Below are positions 45,344 to 56,764 of a stretch of 64,000 nucleotides of DNA, in pieces (position 1 is the stretch's first letter; each line of letters opens with the position of its first letter). The notes under the pieces were generated by a model. The model did no database searches and was not told where the DNA came from. It was given only the letters and a program-made list of their open reading frames with translations. Both the position numbers and the translations under genes were made by a program. The stretch covers positions 1,798,001 through 1,862,000 of the forward strand of contig JAQQWL010000011.1 of assembly GCA_038363925.1 (NCBI GenBank). Reading direction: 5' to 3'. The DNA is from Apiospora phragmitis (lineage: Eukaryota > Ascomycota > Sordariomycetes > Amphisphaeriales > Apiosporaceae).

Positions 45344-47585
45344 CTAGCCTTGCGAAGGTAAAGAGGCGGACAAGGTTAATGGTCTCGTACCATCCCCTAT
45401 TGGCGATGCACCGAGGCTCCTCCGTTTCCCGTTGCGGCTGCCGGTACTGAGGTGTTCCTCACCACGGTGCTGCAAGACGCTCTTGAGTTCGCCCATAAAC
45501 CACCCGCTCTCCATTGCCTTCTCGCGAGCAGCAATCTTGGATGCCCGTTCCTCTTGCATCGACTTGATTCTTTCCTCGCGGCTCATTGTGCTTCTTGGCT
45601 TAGTAGCAGTTTCTGCAATCGCCTCATATTCCACAGGATCTGTCGTGAAGTTGGCGGGGCTGCCAGGCTCTGTTGGCGGTGAGTGGTCGCCATTTAGTCT
45701 CCTGAGGGCTTCATCCGGGCCCTCACTCTCCTCGGAGACCGAGGCGAGTTCGCTTAAGGAAGTGACCGGAGACAGCATGCTGGCAGACGAAACCCGTTTC
45801 CGCTCATTTCGGTTAATAGCCGAAGCCACTGCTGCCTTCCCAGTCTCCCATGCTTCCATCAGAGCCTTCAGATCCTTTCCGATCATTTCGTACTGGCTTA
45901 GGAACGTGGACCCCAGATGTGACATGTCGCCATGTTCGTCGTCGATGACTTTGTTGGATTCCTCGGCAAGAGAACCATTTTTGCTTGAAGACCCCGAATA
46001 CTATTATTCAGTAATCCTATCTTCCTCACTTGATGCTTCCATTTCTCGCGGTCTGGACTAAGGGGCATGCCCGGGCTCTTCAGATTGAATGCTGCCACAT
46101 ATTAGCTTGGATTTGATGTATAATATCACTGATTGTGCAACTTACTCTCTTCGGCCATCAGCGCTCTTTGTATTTGCGCAGTGGCACTCTCCGTCACGTC
46201 GTTGCAGAGCCGGAGACCTTCCAGCGCCGTAGTGAAGCGCAGATAATCGCTGCTTGCGTCTTGCGGCTCAAGGCAAAACAGACTGAGTAGGAACATTTTG
46301 CGGAGGCCTTGGACAGTAACATACGACTCCTTGAGCTTGCTGGTCATCTGAGAAACTTCGAGTCCGGCACTTCTGAAGCCATCAAGCGCAGCGGCTATGC
46401 TCTCAGGGTCGCATTGTTTCCCTTGCTCGTGGAAGCGCAGGAGATCTTGGTTGCTGAACTCCCTGACCGCACGAGCTGTCGTGAAATATCGATCCATGAT
46501 CTTGAGCATCTGGGCATTCAGTTCTCGCCTGATTTTGACGCTCTTGACGTTCTGCCCACTGCCCTCTAGGCGGCTGATAGGGGGAAGAGGTAATGACCTG
46601 GATCCTAGGTCAGACTGGCGGGCACCAAACCACGATTATATCGGAAATGCAACTTACAGACGATAGCCACGGGCGATAAGTTCGACTTCGGTGATGAAGC
46701 CTATAGCGGCCCCGGCCATACTATCCAGCTCGGCCGAGTTCTGGATGAACAATTTGACCTGAGATAGTGTCTGCACATGGATGTACTTGAGCCACTGCCG
46801 GCGCATGTACACACTGAAGCCAAAAACCACCGAGCATAGAGCAACTACAGCCACCACCAGCCGCGTAAGTGTGAAAGTGAAGGCGCCCCCAATGTAGAAC
46901 CAGCGCACGAGAGAGGCAGTCCCTATGCCAAGGGCCGCTGCCACGATGGCGCCTTCGGTTGACCATGGTCGACTCTGCGAGCCGTCGCTTGAATCGGGGA
47001 CGGGCAAGTCGACAGGTAGAGGCGTCGCGGCGAATGCTGGTAACGTGTGCGTATCGAGGAGCTGCGACGAGTTGATGATCCACTGCAGTTGCTCGAGGAA
47101 TTTGCGGCTGCCATGACCATCCACCGTGGTCGTCACTGCTTTCTAAAAATGGCTGTATCAGTCGCGACGAACGCATCTCGCATGGATGAGCATTATTCTT
47201 ACCGTGTACGCATGCTGAAATTTGTCCAACTTCGGGATGTCCAAATTCAGCGGGCTCGGTATCCTGTTCTTGAACCTCCTTATCGGTTTCGCCTGGCCAC
47301 TGGGAGCGAAGCTTGGCCTGGGGCTCGTCGGCGGTGATACTTCGAAGTCCGGCGATTGTTCCCTTTGGTCATGGTCGTCGGACTCGGGGTCGGTGTCTAC
47401 AACGCCATGGCCTAGATATTCAGGTAGTGTCAGACGTCTGCAGGCCATGTGGTTCCTGACGGCATGCCGGCGCAGGCTCATAGAACGGGCTAAATCCAAA
47501 GCCATGTTATCGCTATCATACCTTGACCCTCAAAAGAGGTTTGGTACTCGTCGTGAGGACCGCCCGGCTCATAAGAGGTCTCCAT
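45344..47585 (-). CDS. Vezatin-like myosin-binding domain protein (one frame break)
   Basis: Five exons inferred: 47522-47585, 47203-47411, 46658-47142, 46146-46597 and 45344-46091; 652 residues after one base correction. Two adjacent transmembrane segments ('GAIVAAALGIGTASLVRWFY' and 'LVVAVVALCSVVFGFSVYM') are followed by the hallmark 'VELIARGYRL' running across a splice site into 'SLPLPPISRLEG', typical of the vezatin/Inp2-type myosin-binding domain. The C-terminal half is helical ('LNNSIRGLQAKM', 'FLSQYEMIGKDLKALMEAWE') with a charged tail. Related proteins anchor myosin V or organise membranes; the fungal role is largely unknown. The frame breaks near 45966-45969, where one extra base joins 'LQAKMVLL' to 'AEESNKVIDDEHGDM'. 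Confidence 0.82.
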
Positions 47586-49092
47586 GTAATTGCGAGGTTG
47601 CACGATCGCTGTGGTCCATGTGTCGCAGCAATCTTACGGGGGATATGTCAAAATGTGGCTCGGGGGTTCGCTACCATGGACGCTGGAGATTTCGTCGTCT
47701 TTGAGGCGGAGGAGAGGTCTGCCTCAGGTACGCCTGGGGGTCGGTCCTTGTGGTTTGGCAGTTGAGGGTTTGCGTCACGGAACCGGAATCTGGGATATTC
47801 ACACAAAGAGAGCTGCAGCAGTAATGTATTGTGTTAGATGGAATTGTCGATCCCTTTGACAGGTAAGACAGCGACAAGCACTAGTATTGAAAGGGTATTG
47901 TCGACGAGAAAAGGGTGAAATGGATTGATTGTTTATTCAACAGATGCCCTGGTGGATATGTTGCATTGTATTATGGAGGAGAGGCTAACCGTGCAGGCAT
48001 GTCGCCAGCTTCATCTTAAAGTGTCCGAGATGAGCCTCCTGTTCGAGTAAGGAAAGGGCGTGGAGGACCAAGAGGACCAACTTTCCCCATGTTATCCACA
48101 GAGCGCTTCATTAACGACGGTTGGTTTAGCGCCAGGGCGAAGTCGAATCATCGATGTTCTGGAAACTCGGTGCTCGGGGCCCCTTACTGGGTGCGGCTAG
48201 ACAGGTTTGCTTGCAGTAGCAAGTTATGTAGCTACCATCGTTGCCATGTTACTTTGGATCATGGATGATGATCCGCGAGATTCGCGGATCCATGATGATG
48301 CCAGGGCCGTACCCGGATACTTGGAGAAGTCCTAAAATTATGTCCAATGACAGCAAATTGCTGTTTCTTGCTCGGTGGGGATGACGAGACCCTTTCCTCG
48401 CCGCAGCTTACGAAGCACTCACTGTTTCCTTCGAGCATGGATTGCATGTGAAGCTGAGCTGAGCATTGGATGACTTTGGCTTTCGTTTCTTTTGCCGTTT
48501 CTTTTGCCCTGATCTCATCTGCTGAAACAGACTGAGCTGACCTTGCCGTGGCTGCCGGGCATGCATGCGTGTATCACCAGTAGATGCAAAGGAGCATCAT
48601 TGACAGATGTTCACTGTGCAAGTACATAAAATCGTATGTCCAGTGGGTACGCACGTCCACGGCCCGGCTTTAGTAAAGCGGTCCCGGGCTCAAGCCTCTT
48701 CCCCAACATGTTGACAGGTCGGCCTCTATTACTGCCGTCAATTACACTAACAATCGACGCCAAAAGTGTCTGTCAAGCTGTCAATAAACCCAAATCCCAA
48801 GTGAGATCATACAGAGTTCAATAGCCGCACCTTATCAATCTCTATTCCAGGCCCCTCGGCGCTTGCCCATCTCCTAAGCTTCCGTAGGTCTTGCAGCGTG
48901 GCTGAGACCCTCCAGGCCTCTACGGAGTACCAACCCACCAATAACAGTAGCAGCTGGCACCACTGAAGCGCCCGCCCGCCCACACAGCCCGGCCCTCTGC
49001 AATTGAGCCGCGACCAACTAACGGTCCAACGTCAAGATTCAAGAGCAGCAGTCAAGCACAGCAGGCGAAACGAAAGCGCAACTACAGCCAAC
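47586..49092. other. Divergent intergenic interval, vezatin-like / EMC6
   Basis: About 1.5 kb. It contains the imperfect palindrome at 48258-48296. No gene is supported by the short frames present. Confidence 0.5.
48258..48296. repeat. Imperfect palindrome, 15-bp arms
   Basis: ATCATGG (48258-48264), a 6-nt ATGATG bulge, and ATCCGCGA (48271-48278) pair with TCGCGGAT (48282-48289) and CCATGAT (48290-48296) around a GAT loop. All arm bases are complementary. It could form a cruciform or be a dimer operator; function unknown. Confidence 0.6.
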
Positions 49093-49668
49093 ATGCCTAC
49101 TGAGCGGGAATTCCAGGTCGCGCCGATTGTGCCGGAATCGGTGATGCACAACACAAAGGTAGGTCCTTTCTTTTTGTTTCGCATCTCTTTCTGTGTGTGG
49201 AGGTGCGGCCGAGCATGGAATGAGGCCATGAAAGAGCCGGCCGAAACGAGAACGAAAACGACCAGATGAGTAAAAGCACAAACACGACGACAGCGGCACA
49301 GTTGCTGTCGCACTTGTCGTTTCACACCGGAAGAGATACTGGTACTGGCACTGACATCATCATCACCGTATGCGCAGGCACTCTCGAACCTACAGTCTCT
49401 CTCGGCGTCCATCTTCGGCGTCGCGGCTGGCATCCTGGGCCTCGAGTCCTACAGCGGCTTCCTGTTCTACTTCATCTTCACCATCCTGACTACGATACTC
49501 TTCTACACCTTCCGTGTGGCCCCCACGTCACTCAAGTCCGGGCTGGGAGCTTTCGATACTAGCAGATATTTCCGGACACAATACGAATTCTGGGCTGGCG
49601 GTGTCTTTGGGGGACTGGCTGGCTATATCTTGACGTGGACGTTATTTTACGGATTAGTGAGGGCTTAA
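49093..49668 (+). CDS. EMC6: ER membrane complex subunit 6
   Basis: Two exons, 49093-49158 and 49378-49668, with a 219-nt intron (GTAGGT to GCGCAG), longer than most here; 118 residues. EMC6 is a core transmembrane subunit of the ER membrane protein complex, an insertase for tail-anchored and multipass proteins. The conserved block 'LSNLQSLSASIFGVAAGILG' then 'LESYSGFLFY' and 'LFYTFRVAP' identify the family, and three hydrophobic helices are visible, the last in 'GGLAGYILTWTLFYGLVRA'. Length fits the family. No defect is seen. Confidence 0.92.
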
Positions 49669-50046
49669 CGACATCAACGGGAATGAGTCATTGGCTTGGG
49701 TGTTCAGGCAGGTTTCATGCCGAGACTGTAGTCGCCGGAAACGGTAGAATACTTCCGTCAAGATAAAGAAAGAAACCTCAAAAGAAATGCGCATTTGCTC
49801 GTATTCTCCGTCACTCTAACTTGACAGGCGGCCAATCTATAGTACCATGTACTGTTGTACTCTTGCGTGACCTCAGTTCTTGGTGTTGGGATAAACTCTG
49901 TGGCCAGGGGGGGAGCTCGCCATGGAAAACTTGGCAGAATGATGTGATGGCTGGCTGGTATTCTACTATTCTAACTTAACTAGTAACCAAAATGCTTATA
50001 CTAAAGGGAAATCGCTACTTATAGAGCCCCCGTCCTGATGGTGGCA
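49669..50046. other. Convergent 3' interval
   Basis: About 0.4 kb between EMC6 and the GTPase gene ends; probable 3' UTRs only. Confidence 0.6.
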
Positions 50047-52640
50047 TTACTCCGCGATTTCAACGACCTTCCCGACATAACCCTCCAGGCCCACGCTATT
50101 CCCCCCTTCCATTAAGACCACTTGAGACCCCATTTCTATCCATTCCCTACTTGACAGAAGGTCCAATGTGACGCTATATTCGGGCAAGGCCGACACATCG
50201 GAGTCGTCTCTCCCGCCATGAGCAGGGTCGAGTTCAATACTCTCGGCCATGTTAAAGACGTCATCTGGCTCTCCATCTGCCCGGCCGACTCTGTCGGGTA
50301 GCTGGCGTGATACTCGTATAATGCGAGCAGCTGTCCTGACAGTAGCAACATAGACGTTGACGAGTGTACCACCACCGCCTGTGAGATTGGCGACCCTATG
50401 ATCCTTGAATATTGCAGTGAAGCCTGAGGCGGCTTGTAAGGAGAGCCCAGAGTCTAACATGTGCTGGCTTGGGATCGCCAGAACTTGGCCTTTCCGAATA
50501 AGACCACGGAATGCCCTCACTTGCTCGACCTCGGAGTCACGGTCTGCGGGGGCGTTCACATCGTCTAACACGATCTGTATCGTGCCAGCTTGGCCGGGAC
50601 CCATGGTTCGTACTGGGAGCCGTAAGTTACGGATGTTGACTACTTTGGCATTATGCCACTCTCCCTTAACGGCTGACGCTGGGACTGCATTTCGCGAGGC
50701 TATGCGTGCGAGCTCGCTAGTTGAAGGGTGTGATATAGATAAACCATATCCTGGGGTGGGGTGGTCGCGAGGTATCTGACCACGGGCTTCATCGTCGTCT
50801 GCCGGAAAAGGCCCTATGACCACTCGATCACCCACTGATATCCGACCGAAGCGTAGATAGCCAGCAACCACAATGGCCTTTCCATCAGAGGCACGAGTCG
50901 ATGTTTGTACGACGCGCGACTCTAGCTCGTATTTGTCATCAATGTGGAAGAGCGCTGCTGGTTGCTCGGGGTTCAAGGCCAGGGGAACATAATCTCGTGC
51001 CGTTGGTGGAGGTGGCATGGGTAGAGTCGCTAGCAGTGCGTGGACCAAATCGATGCCTTGCCCTTTCACTGCGCTTGCCAGGACAACGGGCACTATGGAC
51101 AGCAGACTCTCAGCTCTCGAGATAGGTTCCACCACTTCTTTCAGAACTTGCTGCTGGCTTGAGATTGGGATCTCTGTGAGCACGTTGTCGCTGGCTGCCT
51201 TTGGTGTTAGTAGCTTTGGCGTTCGGCCGGCGTACTTTATCTTGGAAAAGACCTGGTTGAGATTGCTTTTCAAAGCATCTCTAGCCGCAACGTCGGACTT
51301 AGTTACTACAATGACCATTGGGATCTCCAACAGTAAACAGAGATCCAAATGAGTCAGCGCAAGATTGAGACTATCCGCCATGTCGCCAAGGTCATCGGTC
51401 GTACCGGACAAGGAATGAGGACCACGTGCTGTAATATTCCCACCATTTGCTGTGATGCAGAGGAACGTCCAGTGAGGTGCCCACCCAACAAGGCCTCGCA
51501 TGATGGTCCTGCGAAACGTAGATGGCCGGCAGAGTCGGAGAAGAAGACCATTCGGCCAGTCTCGGAATGGTCGTGGATGTCTGTCCACGCCTCGATGTCA
51601 ACACTGGCGTAATTGAAGATATTCTGGTCTTTGTAGCCAATCAACTCCTGAGCCACGGATGAAGTCTGACCAGAAACACGTTCGTGGCGATGTTTTAATA
51701 GATTAATTCGGCTGCTCCCACGTCCGTTATCGAGCGTCCCATTTGCGAGCGTACCAAGCAGTGTCGTCTTCCCAGATGTAGTTGGTCCGATGATCGAGAC
51801 GCGGAATTGTTCTGTTTGCGACGCATCCTTTGCAGGGGACGCCGAGGAGCCTTGGTGCCCATGAGCTTGGTCACCGTCGTCGTTGAGGTCCTTTTGAGGC
51901 TCGAGTATAGGCATGACCAGCGCTTCAGCTACCCAGAGGTCGTCGTGGTGCCGGGCCTGTTCTTCCGGCGACTCCCCGTCTGGCGATGGCTGCTCGATCC
52001 ACTCGCAATTGCCCACTACCTTCATCCGCTGCACCTCAACTCGACAACCTAAGCTTGCCGCAATGATCTTCAGTGTTGTCATACTCTCATCCATTTCATC
52101 CTTGGTAAGTCCGATGAACGCACCATCATCGGCCACCCCTATTTCATACAGTGCACCGTTCGACTCCTCCAACCCAGGAAGCAGTCTTTGCGGCTTTTCT
52201 AAGACTTCAAGGCTTTCATGGTCTTCGGGTAGTTTAGGGATGACTAGATCGCCCCTAGCTTTTGCATGATACGGAGAAGATTGCTGTAACCTCCACAGCA
52301 ATTGTGTCGTGAGCTGTTGCAGCCTTGTCTGGCGAGTTTGGCTCATATTCGCCACCGGTTGTCGTAAAGGCTTCGACCGGGAACCCGATGCCTTGATACT
52401 GGTGCTCATCATCTCATACCTTCTACGCCCACGCAGCAGAAGATGGAGTTTGTATTCGATGGGCCCCTCTTGCGGCTCTGCCTCTAGCCGGTCAATATCC
52501 GGCTCACCAGCCTGGTTTGATTCATCATGGCTACTAGGGGATGAGCCACCTGTTCCCGAGTTCTTTGCAGACTCCTCAGGCCTCAGCCAGGGCGACGACA
52601 CCCTAGGGGGGTTCGGGTCGAACGTGAACACAGAAGCCAT
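50047..52640 (-). CDS. GTPBP1/2-like translational GTPase (one frame break)
   Basis: A single exon of 864 residues after one base correction, starting at ATG 52638-52640 ('MASVFTFDPNPPRVSSPWL', a typical fungal start); upstream codons of the open frame are probably non-coding. Motifs are G1 'IIGPTTSGKTTLLG', G3 'SDSAGHLRF', G4 'VTKSD', followed by EF-Tu-like beta-barrel domains ('GYLRFGRISVGDRVVIGPF', 'GPGQAGTIQIVLDD', 'VLMEGGNSVGLEGYVGKVV'). GTPBP1-type proteins resemble EF1A/eRF3 and help ribosome rescue and mRNA decay in animals; the fungal role is less clear. The frame breaks in the A run 51515-51517 (TTT on the coding strand), directly after the G3 motif: one more T joins 'AGHLRF' to 'RRTIMRGLVGWAPHW'. 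Confidence 0.87.
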
Positions 52641-54709
52641 ATTGTCCGGTACAGAGGCTTCCTTCCCGGTAGTCGGCGTTATTCCGGGATACCAAAACTC
52701 CTTTCCCAGCCAGTAATGATCGAGATGCCCTTTAACGAAATTCCGATACACGGTCCAGAAATAATATATCTTTTGTTTTGCTTCTTATTGCAGTAGGGTA
52801 CTGTGCTATACGAGTTATCATTTTCAGGCAATGGGATGCTGAATCTTAAATAACCTCGAGCTTTCCTGGGGACTTCAAGTTATTGGAGAAATTGGGTTGT
52901 ATCATTCATGCAGAGAAGTTGGTGGTAAGCATAATTTCGAAAATGTGAACACTTGGAAGTGATGGCGCCAGTGTACAGTATATTAGAATGCGATGCACTC
53001 AAGCAAAGCTCACAAGTCAAGGTGTTAAGTCAGACCGGCCTCTTGGGAGTAGGATGAGTCGACATGACAGCTCCGACTCCGGGTTGGATGTAAGTAAGCA
53101 ATCAGGAAAGGGCCACGGCTAGATGGAAGTGCCTGAGTATAATATGCAGGGGAGGTATGGATACCACGTCACTCACTTAGGTTACGGTATGGGGCAGTAA
53201 CGGTGAGCCAGTCATCCGCCGATTCCAACCCCATTCTTGAAAAGCATTCGATTTGGTAGTTCAATCACCAGTTTCTTCGATGTTGAGCTTTCCACGACCC
53301 CCGTCACAGCAAGGCGCATTAATTTTTATGAATTCCATCTCCTATACCGATCGGACGTGCATGCAATAATGCATTCATGGATCTTTTAGTGGTTACCGAA
53401 GGAGAAAAGGCTGTCTCGAATCAACGCTCAGTCCAACCATAGATTAACCATACACTGAAATAAACGCCCGCCTACGCCTTGAACGTATACTTATTAGTAT
53501 GGAATCAACGCATAGAATAGTGTTAGAAATATGAAGCGTTGAGAGATATGTCGACGTTGATTGAGATTTAGGCGCCCATGAGACGGTCTGCGATGTGTTA
53601 TTCCGTACATAAACGGAAACAGAATCTAGCCTGCTACGGTACCGCTCCCTATTCCTTCGCCCCTTTGCTTACACCAATACTTACCTAAGGTATGTCCTAA
53701 AAATAAACTGGCCCCAGCAAATGGGCATCGACAGATCGGATATTGCAATTGCAAATTACAAAACGTTGACCCTTCATAAAACCCTTCCAATTGAGGCTCG
53801 TTCCCTTAGGGATGATATTATGAGTTCCGATATTTGGGCTCAATTGAACTGTCTTCTTGGATTCGGTTTATTAGGCGTAGGATGTTTCTCAGTGTACCAG
53901 ACCTATGCACTACATGTACCTACTGATTCGATTGCCTCTACCACGGAAGATATGCACCCCGTATTCCATCCAGAGTTCCAATGGTGGGGGCTTTGTTACC
54001 TTTGGCTTCCGTGGCTGAGCTCTAGGTAGTCTTTGCCTGCACTGGTTGGGCTTTGCCACCAGAGGACCTTCAGCAAGCGTCTGCCTGACATCTCGTACAG
54101 CGTACCCCGGTCAACCCAGATGCGAAGTTGGGGGGCGCCTTGCGACTGCAAAGTGGCTTAGAACTATACGTAGACATCTAACAAGTACGTTCATTATCCG
54201 TACATACATATCTGTACATACCGGATGTTGAGGATAGGAGCAAGTGGCCCATGAATGAACGAGGGGGTTTATGTTTGCTGTATCAGCATCGAAAGATTTG
54301 GAAGGGGAAGACAGGGAGGCTGGGAGGGACACTGACTACTGCAGTGACTTGCATGTTCTGAGAAGAGCCTAACCTGCAAGCGAGAACCCTGAAAAGGGGA
54401 CTGGAGAAAGCTGATCAGTGGATCAGTGTTAGTGGTGCTCTTTCGAAACGCACCTAAGACAACCAAAACCACCTTCCTCAAGCCCCACCATTACTCTTTA
54501 AACCCAGCTCACCCCCCTTTGATAAAGCAGACGGATACCTGAACAACAACAACGTCTTTTACCTAAATGACCATCTCGCTCATTTGCGCAACACACTGAT
54601 TTACATTCACAACATCCCAACTCTAGGGAAACCCGTCCGCCGACCGTCTTTGCATCGATTATCCCCCCACTCGACTACTCGCAGCTCGAACCCCAGAAAC
54701 TCCTACAAT
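52641..54709. other. Divergent intergenic interval, GTPase / SNARE
   Basis: About 2.1 kb. An open frame at 53721-54029 (102 codons, one hydrophobic stretch) is not supported by any domain. The right end is the SNARE gene's promoter and 5' UTR. No RNA gene was recognised. Confidence 0.5.
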
Positions 54710-56188
54710 ATGGGGCGATTTGGCTTTGGCAAGAAGGACGATGCTAAGGGCTCGGAAAACCCGTACGCCAAGGGAGGCAACGACCCTTACGCAACACCAA
54801 TGACAGGTAATTCCCATCGACTTCATCCTTTGTTGATGGCGTATCCATGTATACTGACATCCTACAGGTGCCCAAGCGACATACAATCAATACAAGAACC
54901 AACCATACGGCGGCGGCTTGCCTGGCGGACCTCGTGCCACCCCGGGTGGTCTTCCAGGAGGACCACGTGGTGGAGCACCTCCGCTCAATCGAAACGGCAG
55001 TAGCGCATCGAACGAGACTGCTCCACCTCCCTACAGCAACAACCAACCCTCGGGCGGATACTCGAACGACAAGTTCGGAGCTTCTGGCGGCTATGGCAGC
55101 TCGCGGTACGACAACGCCGGAGGCAGGGGCGCTAGAGGACCGGGGGCTACGGTGGCCTTGGCGGTAACGATGCGGACTCCACCAGAGATGCTCTCTTTTC
55201 AGGGGCACGAGAACGCGCCGACCAGCGACAGCAGCAGCCATCTGCGCCTGGTGCGGGGGATTACGGAACCCCCAGTACCAGCTACGGAGGCTACGGCGAG
55301 GTAAGCATTAGGTTCCTCGCTCCTGGCTTGAGAGGACAGTGCGTGCTAACGAAGTCCTGAAATTAGCACCGCGAATTAACTGCGGAAGAGCAAGAAGAGG
55401 AGGAAGTCCAAGATGTCAAACGCCAGATCAAAGAAACCAAGCTTGCGGTAAGTTACGAATCTTTGAGCCCAACAATTCTAGCCTCATTAGCTGATGATTC
55501 CAGTCTGCCAACTCTGCCGAAAACTCGGAACGTATTGCCTCGCAAGCCGTCGAAACAGCGTTGGGCACTTACGCCAGACTTGGCGCCCAGCATGAACGCC
55601 TCAACTACACCGAGACGCTCCTTGACAAGGCCAGCACATCGACACGCGAGGCCGATGCTTCCACAAAGAAACTCAAGAGTTTGAACCGCAGCATGTTCGC
55701 TGTGCACGTCAACAACCCATTCACATCAAGCAAACGTACTGCCGAGATGGAGGCACGCACCTTGGAACAGCACCGAGCTGACCGAGATATGCGCGATGCC
55801 ACTCGTAAATCCGGATACGACTCGAATTCACGCATGGAACAGGGCTTCAAGGAAATCGACAAGGCTAGAAGCACGGACAAATGGTCGCGGTCCAGTAAAG
55901 CTGAGAAGTCCAAGTATGCATTTGAAGATGACTCGGAGGACGACCAGAACGAGGACCGTATTGATGAAGCCATGATGCGAACTGCTGGCCACGTCTCGAC
56001 CTTGAACAGCGTGGCCAAGTTGATGGGCAACGAGATTGAGGATCAGAACAAGCTTATAGATCGACTGGGTGACAAGGTACGCCACTACAATAAAACCTAT
56101 GGACGAGTATCTGCTAACAGGCATCTAGAGTGTCCGGCTCGACGACGCTGCCAGGCTCAATACGGAGAGACTGAAGCGCATCCGTTAA
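54710..56188 (+). CDS. SEC9: Sec9/SNAP-25-type Qbc-SNARE (one frame break)
   Basis: Five exons: 54710-54806, 54868-55300, 55367-55447, 55504-56076 and 56129-56188; 414 residues after one base correction. Sec9 pairs with Sso-type syntaxins and Snc synaptobrevin to fuse secretory vesicles at the plasma membrane. The N-terminus 'MGRFGFGKKDDAKGSENPYA' and a Gly/Pro-rich low-complexity region precede the Qb helix (from 'EEEEVQDVKRQIKETKLA' to 'ERLNYTETLLDKAS') and the Qc helix ('HVSTLNSVAKLMGNEIEDQ', 'NKLIDRLGDKSVRLDDAARL'), with the central Gln in 'IEDQNKL'. No palmitoylation Cys cluster, as usual for Sec9. The frame breaks in the G run 55142-55146; one more G joins 'RGARGPG' to 'GYGGLGGNDADSTRDAL'. 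Confidence 0.9.
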
Positions 56189-56764
56189 GTATGAGGATAA
56201 AGTGTTATACCAGGCGCCAGCAGAGCCTGTGCCGCCTACGGGGAGGAGTTCTCTCTGGGTTTAGAATACGGCATTTGGTTCGGTCAGATCTAGTATCCGC
56301 AGCTATCCCATTGGATAGCTGGGTCCTGGCCATAGATGATGAGATTGATACAATGATGGCGTCAGGCGCGCTTTTGACTTGTGTGTTTTACTGCAGATAG
56401 ATTTGACTTGGGGCATCGTGAACTAGCTCTCTCTATCAAAGGCGTTGTGATAATACGAGTTTCTTTCGTGTCTTGTGCTGTTGCACACTCGATGGCTCTT
56501 TTGCACAGTTGTATAAACAGTCCAAGCAACAATCCACGGATGCACTGCTCCCAGTACTCTGATACCAGATAGAATATCCCATTGCGAGTTGTGTCCAGGG
56601 CGTTGGTTCCTTGAGAACTGGAGACGATGGGCCAGTAGTGTGCATGTGGGTCTCCATTGGCCATCAGGGAGCTAGGATGAAAAAAAGTAAGCTAAACTCA
56701 AATCTGTTGTAGTACCAGTTTTTTATCCTGCCTATCTGAGTTTCATTCTTGCAACATACGCAAA
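56189..56764. other. Intergenic interval, SNARE to DEAH helicase
   Basis: About 0.6 kb with no gene; 3' UTR of the SNARE gene and promoter of the helicase. Confidence 0.55.

Noticed and set aside
53721..54029. 102-codon open frame with a hydrophobic stretch
   Set aside because: No family resemblance, no splice extension and no promoter element; likely chance.
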